From the NCBI GenBank assembly GCA_002211745.1, contig CP022114.1, positions 1,116,001 to 1,180,000 on the forward strand: a stretch of DNA of 64,000 bases, written 5' to 3'. Position numbers and translations under genes: made by a program. Positions 53,864 through 62,048 of the stretch are shown piece by piece; positions within the stretch are counted from its first letter, which is position 1, and each line of letters opens with the position of its first letter. This stretch comes from Kluyvera genomosp. 3. Lineage in GTDB: Bacteria > Pseudomonadota > Gammaproteobacteria > Enterobacterales > Enterobacteriaceae. The notes under the pieces were generated by a model. That model saw nothing but the letters and a program-made list of their open reading frames with translations. It made no database searches and was not told the origin of the DNA.

Positions 53864-55838
53864 GAGATTCAGAAATCATTGTTGATAATTTTGCTGGCGG
53901 CGGCGGGCATCTACTGGCATTGAAATGGCGACCGGCCGCAGCGTGGATATTGCGATCAACCACGACCCGAACGCGATAGCGATGCACACCACTAACCACC
54001 CGAACACGCTGCACTATTGCGAGTCGGTTTATGCGGTTCGCCCGAAGGTTGCGACCGCTGGCCGCCGTGTTGCGTTGGTATGGTCCTCGCCGGATTGCCG
54101 CCATTTCTCGAAAGCGAAGGGCGCTAAACCCGTTGAAAAAGCGATTCGTGGGCTGGCGTGGGTAACTTTGCGTTGGGGGCTGGATGTTGACCCGCGGGTG
54201 ATGATGCTGGAGAACGTCGAAGAGTTCAAAACGTGGGGCCGCTGCTGGCGGCAGAAATGCGCCCTGATCCGGCGCGCATCGGCGAAACATTCCAGGCCTT
54301 CGTTGGCATGCTGACAACCGGCATTCCGGCAGATCATCCTGCGCTGGTGGAGTGCTGCGAATTTCTGGGATCCCTCTCGACAGCAAAGACGCTGCGCGAT
54401 TGGTAAAAGGGCTGGGTTATGTCGTTGAGTACCGCGAGCTGCGCGCATGCGACTACGGCGCGCCGACTATCCGGAAACGGTTTTTCATGGTTATGCGCCG
54501 GGACGGGGAGCCGATTGTGTGGCCGGAGGTAACGCACGGCGATCCGAAATCAGCTGCCGTTCTGAGTGGCAAGCTGGCGCCGTGGCGCACTGCGGCAGAA
54601 TGCATCGACTGGTCAATTCCGGCCCAAGCATTTTCGACCGCAAAAAGTCTCTGGCAGAGAATACGCTGAAGCGGATCGCGCGCGGCATCCAGCGGTTTGT
54701 TATCGATAGCCCGTCGCCGTTTATCGTGAAGTGTAACCACACCACCTCGAAAGGAAGTTATGACTGCTTCCGTGGCCAGGAGCTTGACGCACCGCTGCAG
54801 ACCATTACCAAAAAGCACGGCTATGCGATCGCCGTACCGCACCTGACGAAGTTCCGCACCGGCGCAACCGGCCAGCCAGTTACTGAGCCTGTACCGACGG
54901 TTACCGCTGGCACGTCAGCGCGCCCGGGCGGGAATGGGCATGCTCTCGGGTAGTTGAGGCGGCGCTGACCCGTTCCTGGCTGGAAACGGCGGCAGTGAGT
55001 ACCAGGCGAAGCCGCGCCCGCTGGATAAACCTGCCCATACCATCATGAAGCAATCCCGGGCCTGTCTGGTTGCGCCGGTCATCGCCCGGCAGTTCGGCGG
55101 CAGCATCGGCCACCGGGCAGATGAGCCAAGCGCGACTATCACGGCGGGCGGTGGCGGCAAATCGCAACTGGTGACGCCGACGCTGATTCAGATGGGGTAC
55201 GGCGAACGCCCCGGCAGGAACCGCGCGTGCTGCAACTGGACAACCCGCTGGGCACCGTTACCGCCGGCGGCAATAAATTTGCCACTGTGAGCGCGTTCCT
55301 GGCGAAACACTACGGCGGGAACTACTCCGGCCCGGGCGTCAGCCTGGACGAACCAGCACACTCGGTCACCACCGTCGATCACCATGCTGTCGTCGCCTCA
55401 CACCTGGTGAAGCTGCGCGGAACTTGCCGGGACGGTCAGCGCACGGATGAGCCTATGCCAACGGTCACCGCTGGTGGCCAGCACGTAGGGGAGGTGAAAA
55501 CCACACTGGCAGCTGACGGGTATGACGAGCACCGTGCACAGCAAACGCTGGATTTCCTGCGGGAATACTGCGGCGAGGATTGCGACGGGCTGGTGACTGT
55601 TGACGGTATCACTTACCGCATCGTTGATATTGGCATGCGCATGCTGCAACCGCATGAGCTATACCGCGCGCAGGGCTTCCCGGAGTGGTACATCATTGAC
55701 CAGGACTATACAGGCAAGAAGTACCCGAAGGACAAGCAGGTTGCGCGCTGCGGCAACGCCGTGCCGCCACCGTTTGCTGAGGCGCTGGTGCGGGCGAACC
55801 TGCCGGAAATGTGCCAGTCGAAACAAAAAGCGGCCTGA
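53860..55838 (+). CDS. DNA (cytosine-5) methyltransferase, at least seven breaks
   Basis: About 660 aa repaired. Start GTG 53860 (VRDSEIIVDNFAGGGGASTG). Motif I NFAGGGG; motif IV with the catalytic Cys as SSPDCRHFSKAKG, in place of the usual PPCQ; motif VI MMLENVEEF; motif VIII-like YGAPTIRKRFFMVMRRDGEP; C-term PHELYRAQGFPEWYIIDQDY and RCGNAVPPPFAEALV (motifs IX-X). Between lies a repetitive stretch of DEPxxTVTAGGxH units (six to seven copies, about residues 290-540). Breaks near 53910, 54236, 54370, 54628, 54948, 54970 and 55212, each one G/C short. Probably protects phage DNA from restriction; target sequence unknown. Confidence 0.85.
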
Positions 55839-55843
55839 CCTAT

Positions 55844-55870
55844 AATCCCCTCAGATACCGGGGGATTTTC
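55844..55870 (+). terminator. Hairpin between methyltransferase and next gene
   Basis: AATCCCC-TCAGATACC-GGGGGATT followed by TTCTT. It looks like a terminator, but the right arm GGGGGA is also the only ribosome binding site for the ATG at 55873. Confidence 0.6.
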
Positions 55871-55872
55871 TT

Positions 55873-56130
55873 ATGTCTGATTTCAACATCGCAGCAAAAT
55901 CAAAAGACGAGCAGGACAAGGTAAACGTTGACCTTGCGGCAAGTGGCGTGGCGTACAAAGAACGCATGAATATGCCGGTTATCGCCGAGCAGGTAGCGCG
56001 CGAGCAGCCTGAACACCTGCGCGAGTATTTTATGGAGCGCGTACGCTACTACCGCGAGCAGAGCCTGACACTACCGAGAGCATCTGACCCGCGCTATCTC
56101 GACATGGCGTCGCAGAACGAGAAGAAGTGA
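55873..56130 (+). CDS. Phage protein, unknown
   Basis: 85 aa, [20 protein letters not shown] ... [20 protein letters not shown], charged and helical, ending [11 protein letters not shown]. No family recognised. Its ribosome binding site is inside the preceding hairpin. Confidence 0.6.
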   Translation: MSDFNIAAKSKDEQDKVNVDLAASGVAYKERMNMPVIAEQVAREQPEHLREYFMERVRYYREQSLTLPRASDPRYLDMASQNEKK

Positions 56131-56158
56131 TCACCTTGACGCGTCATCGATAAAATAA

Positions 56159-56178
56159 TACTGTTTATGCATACAGTA
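56159..56178. promoter_or_regulatory. LexA (SOS) box 1
   Basis: TACTGTTTATGCATACAGTA: CTG-N10-CAG palindrome with TA flanks, close to the LexA consensus. 21 bp before the UmuD-like gene start. Confidence 0.85.
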
Positions 56179-56198
56179 TTTTATTGATGAGGCGTCGC

Positions 56199-56527
56199 AT
56201 GGCCTTCCCGTCCCAGCAAAAGATTACATAGAAACGCCGCTGACAGTTGAGAGCCTGTGTCAGGTGGACGCTAACTGCATGGTCATTGAGACAACAGCTG
56301 GCTACGCGGTAATAGACCGCTCTCTGCGTGCTGAGCAGGGTGATATGGTGCTGATTAATCACTGCTCACGTAACCAGTTTGCAAAACTGTTGGGAAAAGC
56401 GCTGATCACCGACGATGGCGAATCGCTGGAAGGTGAGGCGCTTGATGACGTCGATGTAGCCGGGGTGGTGACATACACTGTCAACGACCTGAGGCGAACG
56501 CCTGACGATGAACTACCTGTCATTTGA
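56199..56527 (+). CDS. UmuD/S24-like protein lacking the catalytic serine, one break
   Basis: About 109 aa repaired (one C short near 56213). Start MAFPSPAKDYIETPLTVESL, the FPSPAxDY(I/V)E start of UmuD and phage HumD proteins; then YAVIDRSLRAEQGDMVLINH aligns with LLIVDSAITASHGDIVIA of UmuD, and DDVDVAGVVTYTVNDLRR with its end. The GDSM active-site segment of UmuD is missing (about 15 residues shorter), so protease activity is not expected. LexA box upstream. Candidate regulator or antirepressor in the SOS response of the phage; inferred. Confidence 0.7.
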
Positions 56528-56553
56528 ACGGACTATCTCAACCTGATCACGAT

Positions 56554-56578
56554 GAACCCGCTTCGGCGGGTTTTTTGT
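56554..56578 (+). terminator. Terminator after the UmuD-like gene
   Basis: AACCCGC-TTC-GGCGGGTT with TTTTTG. Confidence 0.85.
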
Positions 56579-56663
56579 TGCTGATATAAAAACACAATGG
56601 AAACAACGCGGTAACTTGCACAAAAAATGCTTTTTCGGGATTGATAAATCTCCCGTATGGGTA

Positions 56664-56683
56664 TACTGTTTATTTATACAGTA
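56664..56683. promoter_or_regulatory. LexA (SOS) box 2
   Basis: TACTGTTTATTTATACAGTA, an almost ideal LexA site (consensus TACTGTATATATATACAGTA), 18 bp before the DinI-like gene. Confidence 0.92.
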
Positions 56684-56701
56684 TTTCGAGCGGGAGGAAT
56701 T

Positions 56702-56935
56702 ATGAAAGTTGAAGTGACGATCGACAAAACCAAAAAACTGCCCACTGGCGCAGAAGCTGCGCTGCAAACTGAACTGCTTCGCCGCCTGAGCCAGAACTAC
56801 GACGATTGCAAACTGATTGTGCGTCGCGCAGGTTCCGACGGCTTGAGCGTTCTCGGTGGTGCAGACGGCGACAAAAAGCGAGTCGAGCAAATCCTCCAGG
56901 AAACCTGGGAAAGTGCGGACGACTGGTTTTATTGA
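56702..56935 (+). CDS. DinI-family protein
   Basis: 77 aa, MKVEVTIDKTKKLPTGAEAA ... RVEQILQETWESADDWFY; the acidic C-terminal helix ETWESADDWF is the DinI hallmark. DinI binds RecA filaments and modulates UmuD and LexA cleavage. Start chosen after GGGAGGAATT. Own LexA box; terminator in front, so transcribed separately. Confidence 0.92.
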   Translation: MKVEVTIDKTKKLPTGAEAALQTELLRRLSQNYDDCKLIVRRAGSDGLSVLGGADGDKKRVEQILQETWESADDWFY

Positions 56936-57019
56936 GTATTTTTGTGATAACCGCGCCCATTCCTGTGCGGTTACTGGGTATTTTTTATTGCGTCTGGATG
57001 TCGCTCAGGGGGAAATGTT

Positions 57020-57238
57020 GTGGGTGCAATTGACTCAGCTCCTACTGGAGACTTTAGAGCGACCATCACAGATGCCAGTGGCCGCGAAATTTTGTCTTTT
57101 GAACTGGCCGCCAGCGATCGATTCATTCTGTCGTCATCCGATGGGAAGGTTTTAAGCCGGAAGCTCAACAAAGATGATCATTATTGGTCCCGAACGACTC
57201 TGCTGGAAGTAGTCAGAGAAATGACCGCAAAAAATTGA
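57020..57238 (+). CDS. Phage protein, unknown
   Basis: 72 aa from GTG 57020 (MGAIDSAPTGDFRATITDAS), beta-rich then helical, ending LLEVVREMTAKN. AGGGGGAAATGTT lies upstream. No family recognised. Confidence 0.5.
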   Translation: MGAIDSAPTGDFRATITDASGREILSFELAASDRFILSSSDGKVLSRKLNKDDHYWSRTTLLEVVREMTAKN

Positions 57239-57321
57239 CCGTTTTACCGTATATCTAGCATAATCAGCACACTGGTCTGAACAACCAGAACCTGACGACT
57301 ATGCGCCACGGAGTAACAACC

Positions 57322-57923
57322 ATGGCGCACGAATTACACCTCATAAAGCACCAATCAGGAATACTGATCTCCGCAACGCCGGAGACCAGCGATATTCTGC
57401 AATCAAAAATCAAGCTCGGCGCCGTGCTGGTGGCTGAGTTCAAACAGGTCCGCAACCCGGCATTTCACCGCCGCTTCTTCGCGCTGCTCAACCTCGGCTT
57501 CGAATACTGGGAACCTGTCGGCGGCGCTATCTCGTCTAACGAACGCAGACTGGTGACCGGGTACGCTAAATACCTGTCGGCATACGGTGGCAACGAAGGC
57601 GCGCTGCTGGATGCCGCTGAACAGTATCTGGACCAGATCGCCAGCCGCCGCGTCACCAACGGAATCAGTCTTTGCAAATCCTTTGACGCGTACCGAGCCT
57701 GGGTAATCGTCGAGGCCGGGCATTACGACGCCATTCAGCTGCCTGACGGCACACTACGCAAACACCCTCGCAGTATCTCTTTCTCCAACATGGACGAAAC
57801 CGAGTTCCAGCAGCTGTACAAGGCCGCGCTTGATGTTCTCTGGCGCTGGATATTGTCCCGCACGTTCCGCACGCAGCAGGAGGCCGAGAACGCCGCCGCC
57901 CAGCTGATGAGCTTCGGGGATGA
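57322..57923 (+). CDS. DUF1367 phage protein, one break at its end
   Basis: About 201 aa. Start MAHELHLIKHQSGILISATP with GGAGTAACAACC upstream. Motifs NPAFHRRFFALLNLGFEYWE, FDAYRAWVIVEAGHYDAIQL and FRTQQEAENAAAQLMSFG fit DUF1367, a family found beside ninB/ninG. The open frame runs on, but one more G at 57916-57919 gives a stop TGA at 57921 overlapping the next ATG, the usual ATGA arrangement. Confidence 0.8.
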
Positions 57924-58138
57924 TGCCGATGAAATACAGCTGGTTCCAACATACCGACTGCACCACCGAACAGGCCGACGAGCTGGTGGCCAACTACCGG
58001 CGCCGCGGCGTAAAAGTCGAGCGCAGCCTGAACCGCGACAACATAACCTGGACTGTCAGTGCGCAGCTGCCGGAAGGTGATAAAGCGCCGCGCCCGAGCC
58101 GGGTATGGCAAAGCAAGGCGTGGGGTGAGCATGGCTAA
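57920..58138 (+). CDS. Phage protein, unknown
   Basis: 72 aa, MMPMKYSWFQHTDCTTEQAD ... RRRGVKVERSLNRDNITWTV. ATGA overlap with DUF1367 gene and 8-bp overlap with ninG. Probably a small alpha/beta protein; no known function. Confidence 0.6.
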   Translation: MMPMKYSWFQHTDCTTEQADELVANYRRRGVKVERSLNRDNITWTVSAQLPEGDKAPRPSRVWQSKAWGEHG

Positions 58139-58777
58139 GTTACCGCGCCGCAAGTGCGCCAACAAAGCATGCCGCCAGTGGTTCCACCCGTTACGCGACA
58201 CACAGACCGTATGCGGTTATGAATGCGCCAGCGCCGTCGGCAAAGAACAGACCCGGAAAGCCCGCGAAGCCGCTCAGCGAAAGGAGTCTGCCAAACAGCG
58301 CGCCACCGAGAAGAAAGAACGCCAGCGTCGCCAGAAGGCGCGCGAGTCATTAAAGACTAAATCCAATGGGATAGAGAGGCTCAGGCCGCTTTCAACCGCT
58401 ATATCCGGATCCGCGATGAGGGGAAACGGTGCATCAGCTGCGGCAGCCTGCTCATGGGGAAAAGCAATTATCTGACTGGGAGCGCTATCGATGCCAGTCA
58501 TTACCGTTCCCGCGGCGCTGCATCACATCTCAAATTCAACGTGTTTAACGTTCACTCTGCCTGTACCCGGTGCAACCGGCAATTAAGCGGAAACGCCGTC
58601 GAGTACCGCATTCGACTGATTGAACGCATAGGCCTGGAACGTGTCGAGCGCCTTGAATCCGACAACGAGCCTCGCCGGTTCGATATCCCATACCTGCAGC
58701 GCATCAAATCTATATTCACCCGTAAAGCCCGCGCGCTGGAAAAGCGCCGCGCCCGTCATCAGGAGCATGCAGCATGA
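58131..58777 (+). CDS. NinG (Rap) recombination nuclease, one break
   Basis: Holliday-junction/D-loop endonuclease of lambda nin region; about 216 aa repaired. Start MAKLPRRKCANKACRQWFHP with zinc pair CANKAC...CGYEC; long Lys/Arg/Glu coiled region KEQTRKAREAAQRKESAKQR; then one C short near 58368 (TKSQWDREAQAAFNRYIRI) and the nuclease-like part DASHYRSRGAASHLKFNVFN, HSACTRCNRQLSG. Confidence 0.88.
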
Positions 58778-58998
58778 GAAAAATACAATACCCAATGACC
58801 ACAGCGGCTGTTTTTGATGATGTGGTATACCCAATTAACCTCGACGGGCCTCATCAGATAGCGAGCGAAGTTGAATCTGCAGTCAGGTGGTTCTGCCGCT
58901 GGCATAACGAAGAGATCGCTGTTGTGAGGGGTAATGTGCTGTTCAGTTGTTGGGGGCTTTACCTGACTCATGACCAACTGATGGCGGAGGCCGTATGA
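58774..58998 (+). CDS. Phage protein, unknown
   Basis: 74 aa, MRKIQYPMTTAAVFDDVVYP ... CRWHNEEIAVVRGNVLFSCW. Overlaps ninG and the next gene by 4 bp. No family recognised. Confidence 0.6.
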   Translation: MRKIQYPMTTAAVFDDVVYPINLDGPHQIASEVESAVRWFCRWHNEEIAVVRGNVLFSCWGLYLTHDQLMAEAV

Positions 58999-59117
58999 CC
59001 AGAGAGCAGATTATCCGGTACCAAGCTGAAAGCGTCATACGCGCCAAACTGCCGCCAGTAGCAAAGCACAGTCAGAACCAGACCAAAACCCAACAGCCAA
59101 AGAGGGCCGCAGCGTGA
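58995..59117 (+). CDS. Very small phage ORF before Q
   Basis: 40 codons, MTREQIIRYQAESVIRAKLP ... KTQQPKRAAA, ATG overlapping previous stop (GTATGA) and TGA overlapping Q start (GCGTGA). Basic C-terminus. The overlaps at both ends argue it is translated. Confidence 0.55.
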   Translation: MTREQIIRYQAESVIRAKLPPVAKHSQNQTKTQQPKRAAA

Positions 59118-59926
59118 ATCTTGAAAATACAGTAAAATACCACTTCGCCAAATCGACGCTGATTAGCGACTCCCGCGCGCGACAGCATCCGACTCATTGA
59201 CCGGAACCGACATCATGGCTGCCATGGGGATGACGCAGGAGCGCGCCGCTCTGGGTTACAGCGCATTCCTCGGTAAGATGGGCATCAGCCAGAACGACCG
59301 GGAGCGGGCGATCTCACTGCTGGCTGAATATGCGCTGACCAAATGCGACAAGGTTGCCGCGCTGCGCAAGCTGGCTACCGGGATTAAGCCGTTGGTCATG
59401 CATCAGCTCGCCACCTTCGCTTTTGAGGACTATTCCCGCAGCGCCGCCAGCGTTAAGCTATGCGACTGCTGTGCCGGAAAAGGGTTTATTGAGGCTGACG
59501 TGTTCACGATGAAATCGCACTACACCATGAGACTCCCCAGTGGGCAAAAGACCTGAAGCAGTCACCCAGTGATTTCGAGGTTAAGCGTCAGGTGAAAGAG
59601 GTGGCTCGCGTACTGTGCTCGGCCTGCAATGGTAAGAAGGTCATCAGTTGCGCCTGTAGTGATTGCCGGGACGCGGTAAAGCCGTAGACCAGAAGGAAAC
59701 GAAAAAACAGGGCGTTCCGGTTATGGCTGACTGCAAACGCTGCGGCGGTCGTGGCTATGAGCGAATTCCTTCGACCGAGGCCCATGCGGCTGTCTGTCAG
59801 ATTACGGATGCTATTAGCCTGGACACATGGAAGAAGTCCGTTAAACCGTTCTATGATCAGCTGATCACTAAATTTGATATCGAAGAAGCCTGGGCCGAAG
59901 CACAGCTGAAACAGATAACGCGATAG
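59114..59926 (+). CDS. Late antiterminator Q, three breaks
   Basis: Binds the late promoter region and lets RNA polymerase pass terminators into lysis and head genes; about 271 aa repaired. Start GTG (MNLENTVKYHFAKSTLISDS). Family features: TDIMAAMGMTQERAALGYSA, FAFEDYSRSAASVKLCDCCAG, zinc-finger Cys clusters CSACNGKK, CACSDCRGRGKAV and CKRCGGRGYERIPSTEAHAA, ending EEAWAEAQLKQITR. Breaks at 59170 (SDSPRATASDS), 59530 (LPQWAKDLKQ) and 59670 (CRGRGKA), one base each. Confidence 0.87.
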
Positions 59927-59951
59927 GGGTTATGGAAATTAATTCGAGCTA

Positions 59952-59979
59952 TTTACTTTTCCCGAATCTGTGTTAATTT
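59952..59979 (+). promoter_or_regulatory. Possible late promoter pR'
   Basis: TTTACT, about 16 bp, TAATTT, directly after Q and before a terminator-like hairpin, where pR' is expected. Weak match, position-based. Confidence 0.35.
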
Positions 59980-60010
59980 TATCCCAACGATGGGTTAATG
60001 CCTTCGTTTC

Positions 60011-60039
60011 AAGCCTGCGGTTAACACCGTGGGGCTTTT
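60011..60039 (+). terminator. tR'-like terminator
   Basis: AAGCC-TGCGGT-TAAC-ACCGTGG-GGCTTTT forms an imperfect hairpin followed by a short T run, just after the presumed pR'. Q would let transcription pass. Confidence 0.6.
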
Positions 60040-60320
60040 GCGTTTCTGGAGGGTAAGAAAATGCACCAGTAAACGGATAGACCGCAGCCGAAAGGCAATG
60101 CAGCAGTTATGATGCTGCCCGAGTCGCGTAATGGCGAGCCTGTGTAGTGATGGGTAAGGGTTCATAGATCAAAACTAGCTCCGGTAGAGCAGCGCGAACG
60201 CCAGACGCGCACCGGTTATCAGCGGCGATAGAGCGACAGCACCTCAAGGGCATGAGCGTGGCCACTCCGGGTAGTGGCATAGAATTTTTAGAGGCTGCCG
60301 TTTGGCGGCCTTTTTCTTTT
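60040..60320 (+). ncRNA. Non-coding late leader region (candidate structured RNA)
   Basis: About 280 bp without a convincing ORF. It is rich in short inverted repeats (for example GCAGCAG...CTGC at 60100-60118; AGCTC...GAGC at 60177-60191; GCGCG...CGCGC at 60192-60210; GCCAC...GTGGC at 60260-60278) and ends in a strong terminator. An RNA from the late promoter could end here without Q. No known RNA family could be assigned. Confidence 0.4.
60293..60320 (+). terminator. Terminator before holin gene
   Basis: GGCTGCC-GTTT-GGCGGCC followed by TTTTTCTTTTTC. Confidence 0.85.
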
Positions 60321-60418
60321 TCAGGCTCCGGGAAAACTCATCGACGCGTGTTGTTGTTAAATCAGCCCGAGAGCCTGAACCCCTTACACACAGCACCCCG
60401 AAATCCCGGAGGTGTGGA

Positions 60419-60739
60419 ATGCAACGTATGAACCCGACAGATGGACATAACCTGCCGTACTGGTGGTCAACCGCTCTGGGGGTATTTTCCTTGCTCAGTT
60501 TACAGGATTACGTCTTTATCCTCGGCGCGCTGATATCGGCGTACTTCACGATAAAGACCTATTACGCGAAGCGCAAAGAAGAGCGGGAACGCCTCGAAGA
60601 AGAAAAGAAACGTACACAGCTGCTGGCCGATTACCTGGCTGATGTGATTCAAAAACCACACTCCGATCGCCCGGCTTCCGCTGAGGTGGTAACGGAGGCC
60701 ATGCGGAGAATTGCCAGTGGCCAAGTTGAAACTGAGTAA
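60419..60739 (+). CDS. Holin, with possible dual start
   Basis: 106 aa, MQRMNPTDGHNLPYWWSTAL. Two membrane helices at about 15-30 and 33-47 (STALGVFSLLSLQDYVFILG, ALISAYFTIKTYY) then a highly charged tail (AKRKEERERLEEEKKR). Forms inner-membrane holes timing lysis. GGAGGTGTGGA precedes the first ATG; Met1 and Met4 separated by Gln-Arg recall the holin/antiholin dual starts of lambda S. A longer upstream frame from 60302 crosses the terminator and is not real. Confidence 0.8.
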   Translation: MQRMNPTDGHNLPYWWSTALGVFSLLSLQDYVFILGALISAYFTIKTYYAKRKEERERLEEEKKRTQLLADYLADVIQKPHSDRPASAEVVTEAMRRIASGQVETE

Positions 60740-61252
60740 GAAAAGCGGGGCCGTGGGTGTTGTGTGCTCCGTTGGTACCATCATTGCCATTGTCTTGAAC
60801 GCCGGTCATGTTCGCACGAACGAGCGAGGCCTGGAGTTAATCGGCAATGCTGAATCCTGTCGCCGTGACCCTTATGTCTGCCCGGCTGGAGTACTGACGG
60901 ACGGAATTGGCAATACCCACGACGTAAAAGCTGATGTCCGAAAAACGGATGAGCAGATCGCTCGCGACTGGGAAATGAACATTTTGGAAGCTGAGAAGTG
61001 CGTTAACAACTACGCCAGCGGTAAGCGGCTCAGCGACGATACATTCTCTGCTGTCACATCCATCACTTTCAATGTTGGTTGCGGCGCCATGCGGAAATCT
61101 ACGCTTTACGCAATGCTGCGTGACGGGCCGTTGCCTGGCCTTCAGCCTGCAACCAGTTCACGCGCTGGGTATACGGTGGAAAGACCATTCTGCCGGGTCT
61201 GGTTAAGCGCCGTGACGCGGAGAAGCAGCTCTGCCTGGATGGTCTGAAATGA
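60717..61252 (+). CDS. SAR-type lysozyme (endolysin), one break
   Basis: Muramidase of glycoside-hydrolase family 24; about 178 aa repaired. Start GTG 60717 (MAKLKLSKKSGAVGVVCSVG), chosen for GGAGA upstream; an N-terminal, weakly hydrophobic signal-anchor-release helix GAVGVVCSVGTIIAIVLNAG. Catalytic Glu in LIGNAESCRRDPYVCPAGVL, then GIGNTHDV; SAVTSITFNVGCGAMRKSTL. One G short near 61118 (RDGAVAWPSACNQFTRWVYG). Overlaps holin and Rz. Confidence 0.9.
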
Positions 61253-61799
61253 TCACGCTGGCAGATTTGAAAATCGGCTGGCGCTCTATCTTGCTGGTGG
61301 TGGTCGTAACCATCATCGCGGTGCTCTGTGTGCTGCTGGCGCGCAGCAAAGCGGCACTGGCCACGTCCGAGAGTGATAACCGGGTGCTGCGCAGCGACAA
61401 CGCACTACAGGCGACGGTGATAACTGCGCAGGCGTTCAACTTCAACCGGTTTAACCGGGTGGCGGAGAACGCCAGCCGCATGAATTCGCTGATAGATGCT
61501 GGTGCCGAGAAAACTGTCATTGAATACCGGGAGATTCTCCGACGTGAAAAGACATGTGATCTGCCTGTTCCTGCTGATGTCGCTGGTGGGCTGCTCAAAT
61601 ACGCGTACAGTTTACGTGCCAGCGCAATGCACCCGATACCGGGAACACTGACTCAGCCGGTGATAGCGCCGCTGCCGCCAGCGCAATAACGTACTGTCAG
61701 GCTGTGCTGTGGATTAACCCGCTGTTGGCTGCAATTGAGAAGGCTAATAACCAGTTGGCGGGAATACGGGAAATAGAGAATATCAGAGCCGCGCATTAG
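61249..61799 (+). CDS. Inner-membrane spanin Rz, one break
   Basis: i-spanin that fuses inner and outer membranes at lysis; about 183 aa repaired. N-terminal membrane helix ILLVVVVTIIAVLCVLLA, periplasmic coiled coil (SESDNRVLRSDNALQATVIT). The visible frame ends at 61689, but one more C at 61621-61623 carries it on to AITYCQAVLWINPLLAAIEK and IRAAH at 61797. That same C is also needed by the nested Rz1. Confidence 0.82.
61544..61689 (+). CDS. Outer-membrane spanin lipoprotein Rz1 nested in Rz
   Basis: About 48 aa in the +1 frame inside Rz. GTG start, VKRHVICLFLLMSLVGCSNT: signal peptide with lipobox LVGC, then a proline-rich tail (PIPGTLTQPVIAPLPPAQ) once the missing C near 61622 is added. 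The nested Rz/Rz1 pair is characteristic of lambdoid phages. Confidence 0.8.
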
Positions 61800-61830
61800 C
61801 CGGCTTAAACATCACTACTTAGAGGTCATT

Positions 61831-61992
61831 ATGGAAGGGAAACAAACCAGCTTCGAACAAGCTGCTGAGCCGCTGATTAAGTGGCTGGCTGAAAACGTTC
61901 ATCCACATCATACCGTCATCGTTACCTCAACTGGAGCAGAATTGCTTCAGGGTGAAAAGTCTCACCAGACTGACAAATTCCTGGTCGATTGA
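61831..61992 (+). CDS. Small phage protein, unknown
   Basis: 53 aa, MEGKQTSFEQAAEPLIKWLA ENVHPHHTVIVTSTGAELL split as seen, ending KFLVD. AGAGGTCATT precedes the ATG. Commonly found between lysis and terminase genes; function unknown. Confidence 0.6.
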   Translation: MEGKQTSFEQAAEPLIKWLAENVHPHHTVIVTSTGAELLQGEKSHQTDKFLVD

Positions 61993-62048
61993 CATTACAG
62001 AGGTCATTCAATGAGTGGCCTCGATAATGTCAACCTGAGGAAACAGTA

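Noticed and set aside
60170-60240. tRNA-like stretch AGCTCCGGTAGAGCAGCGCG after Q
   Set aside because: The D-arm-like GCTC/GAGC has a 5-base loop, the next stem has a 9-base loop, and there is no GGTTCRA T-arm or acceptor pairing.
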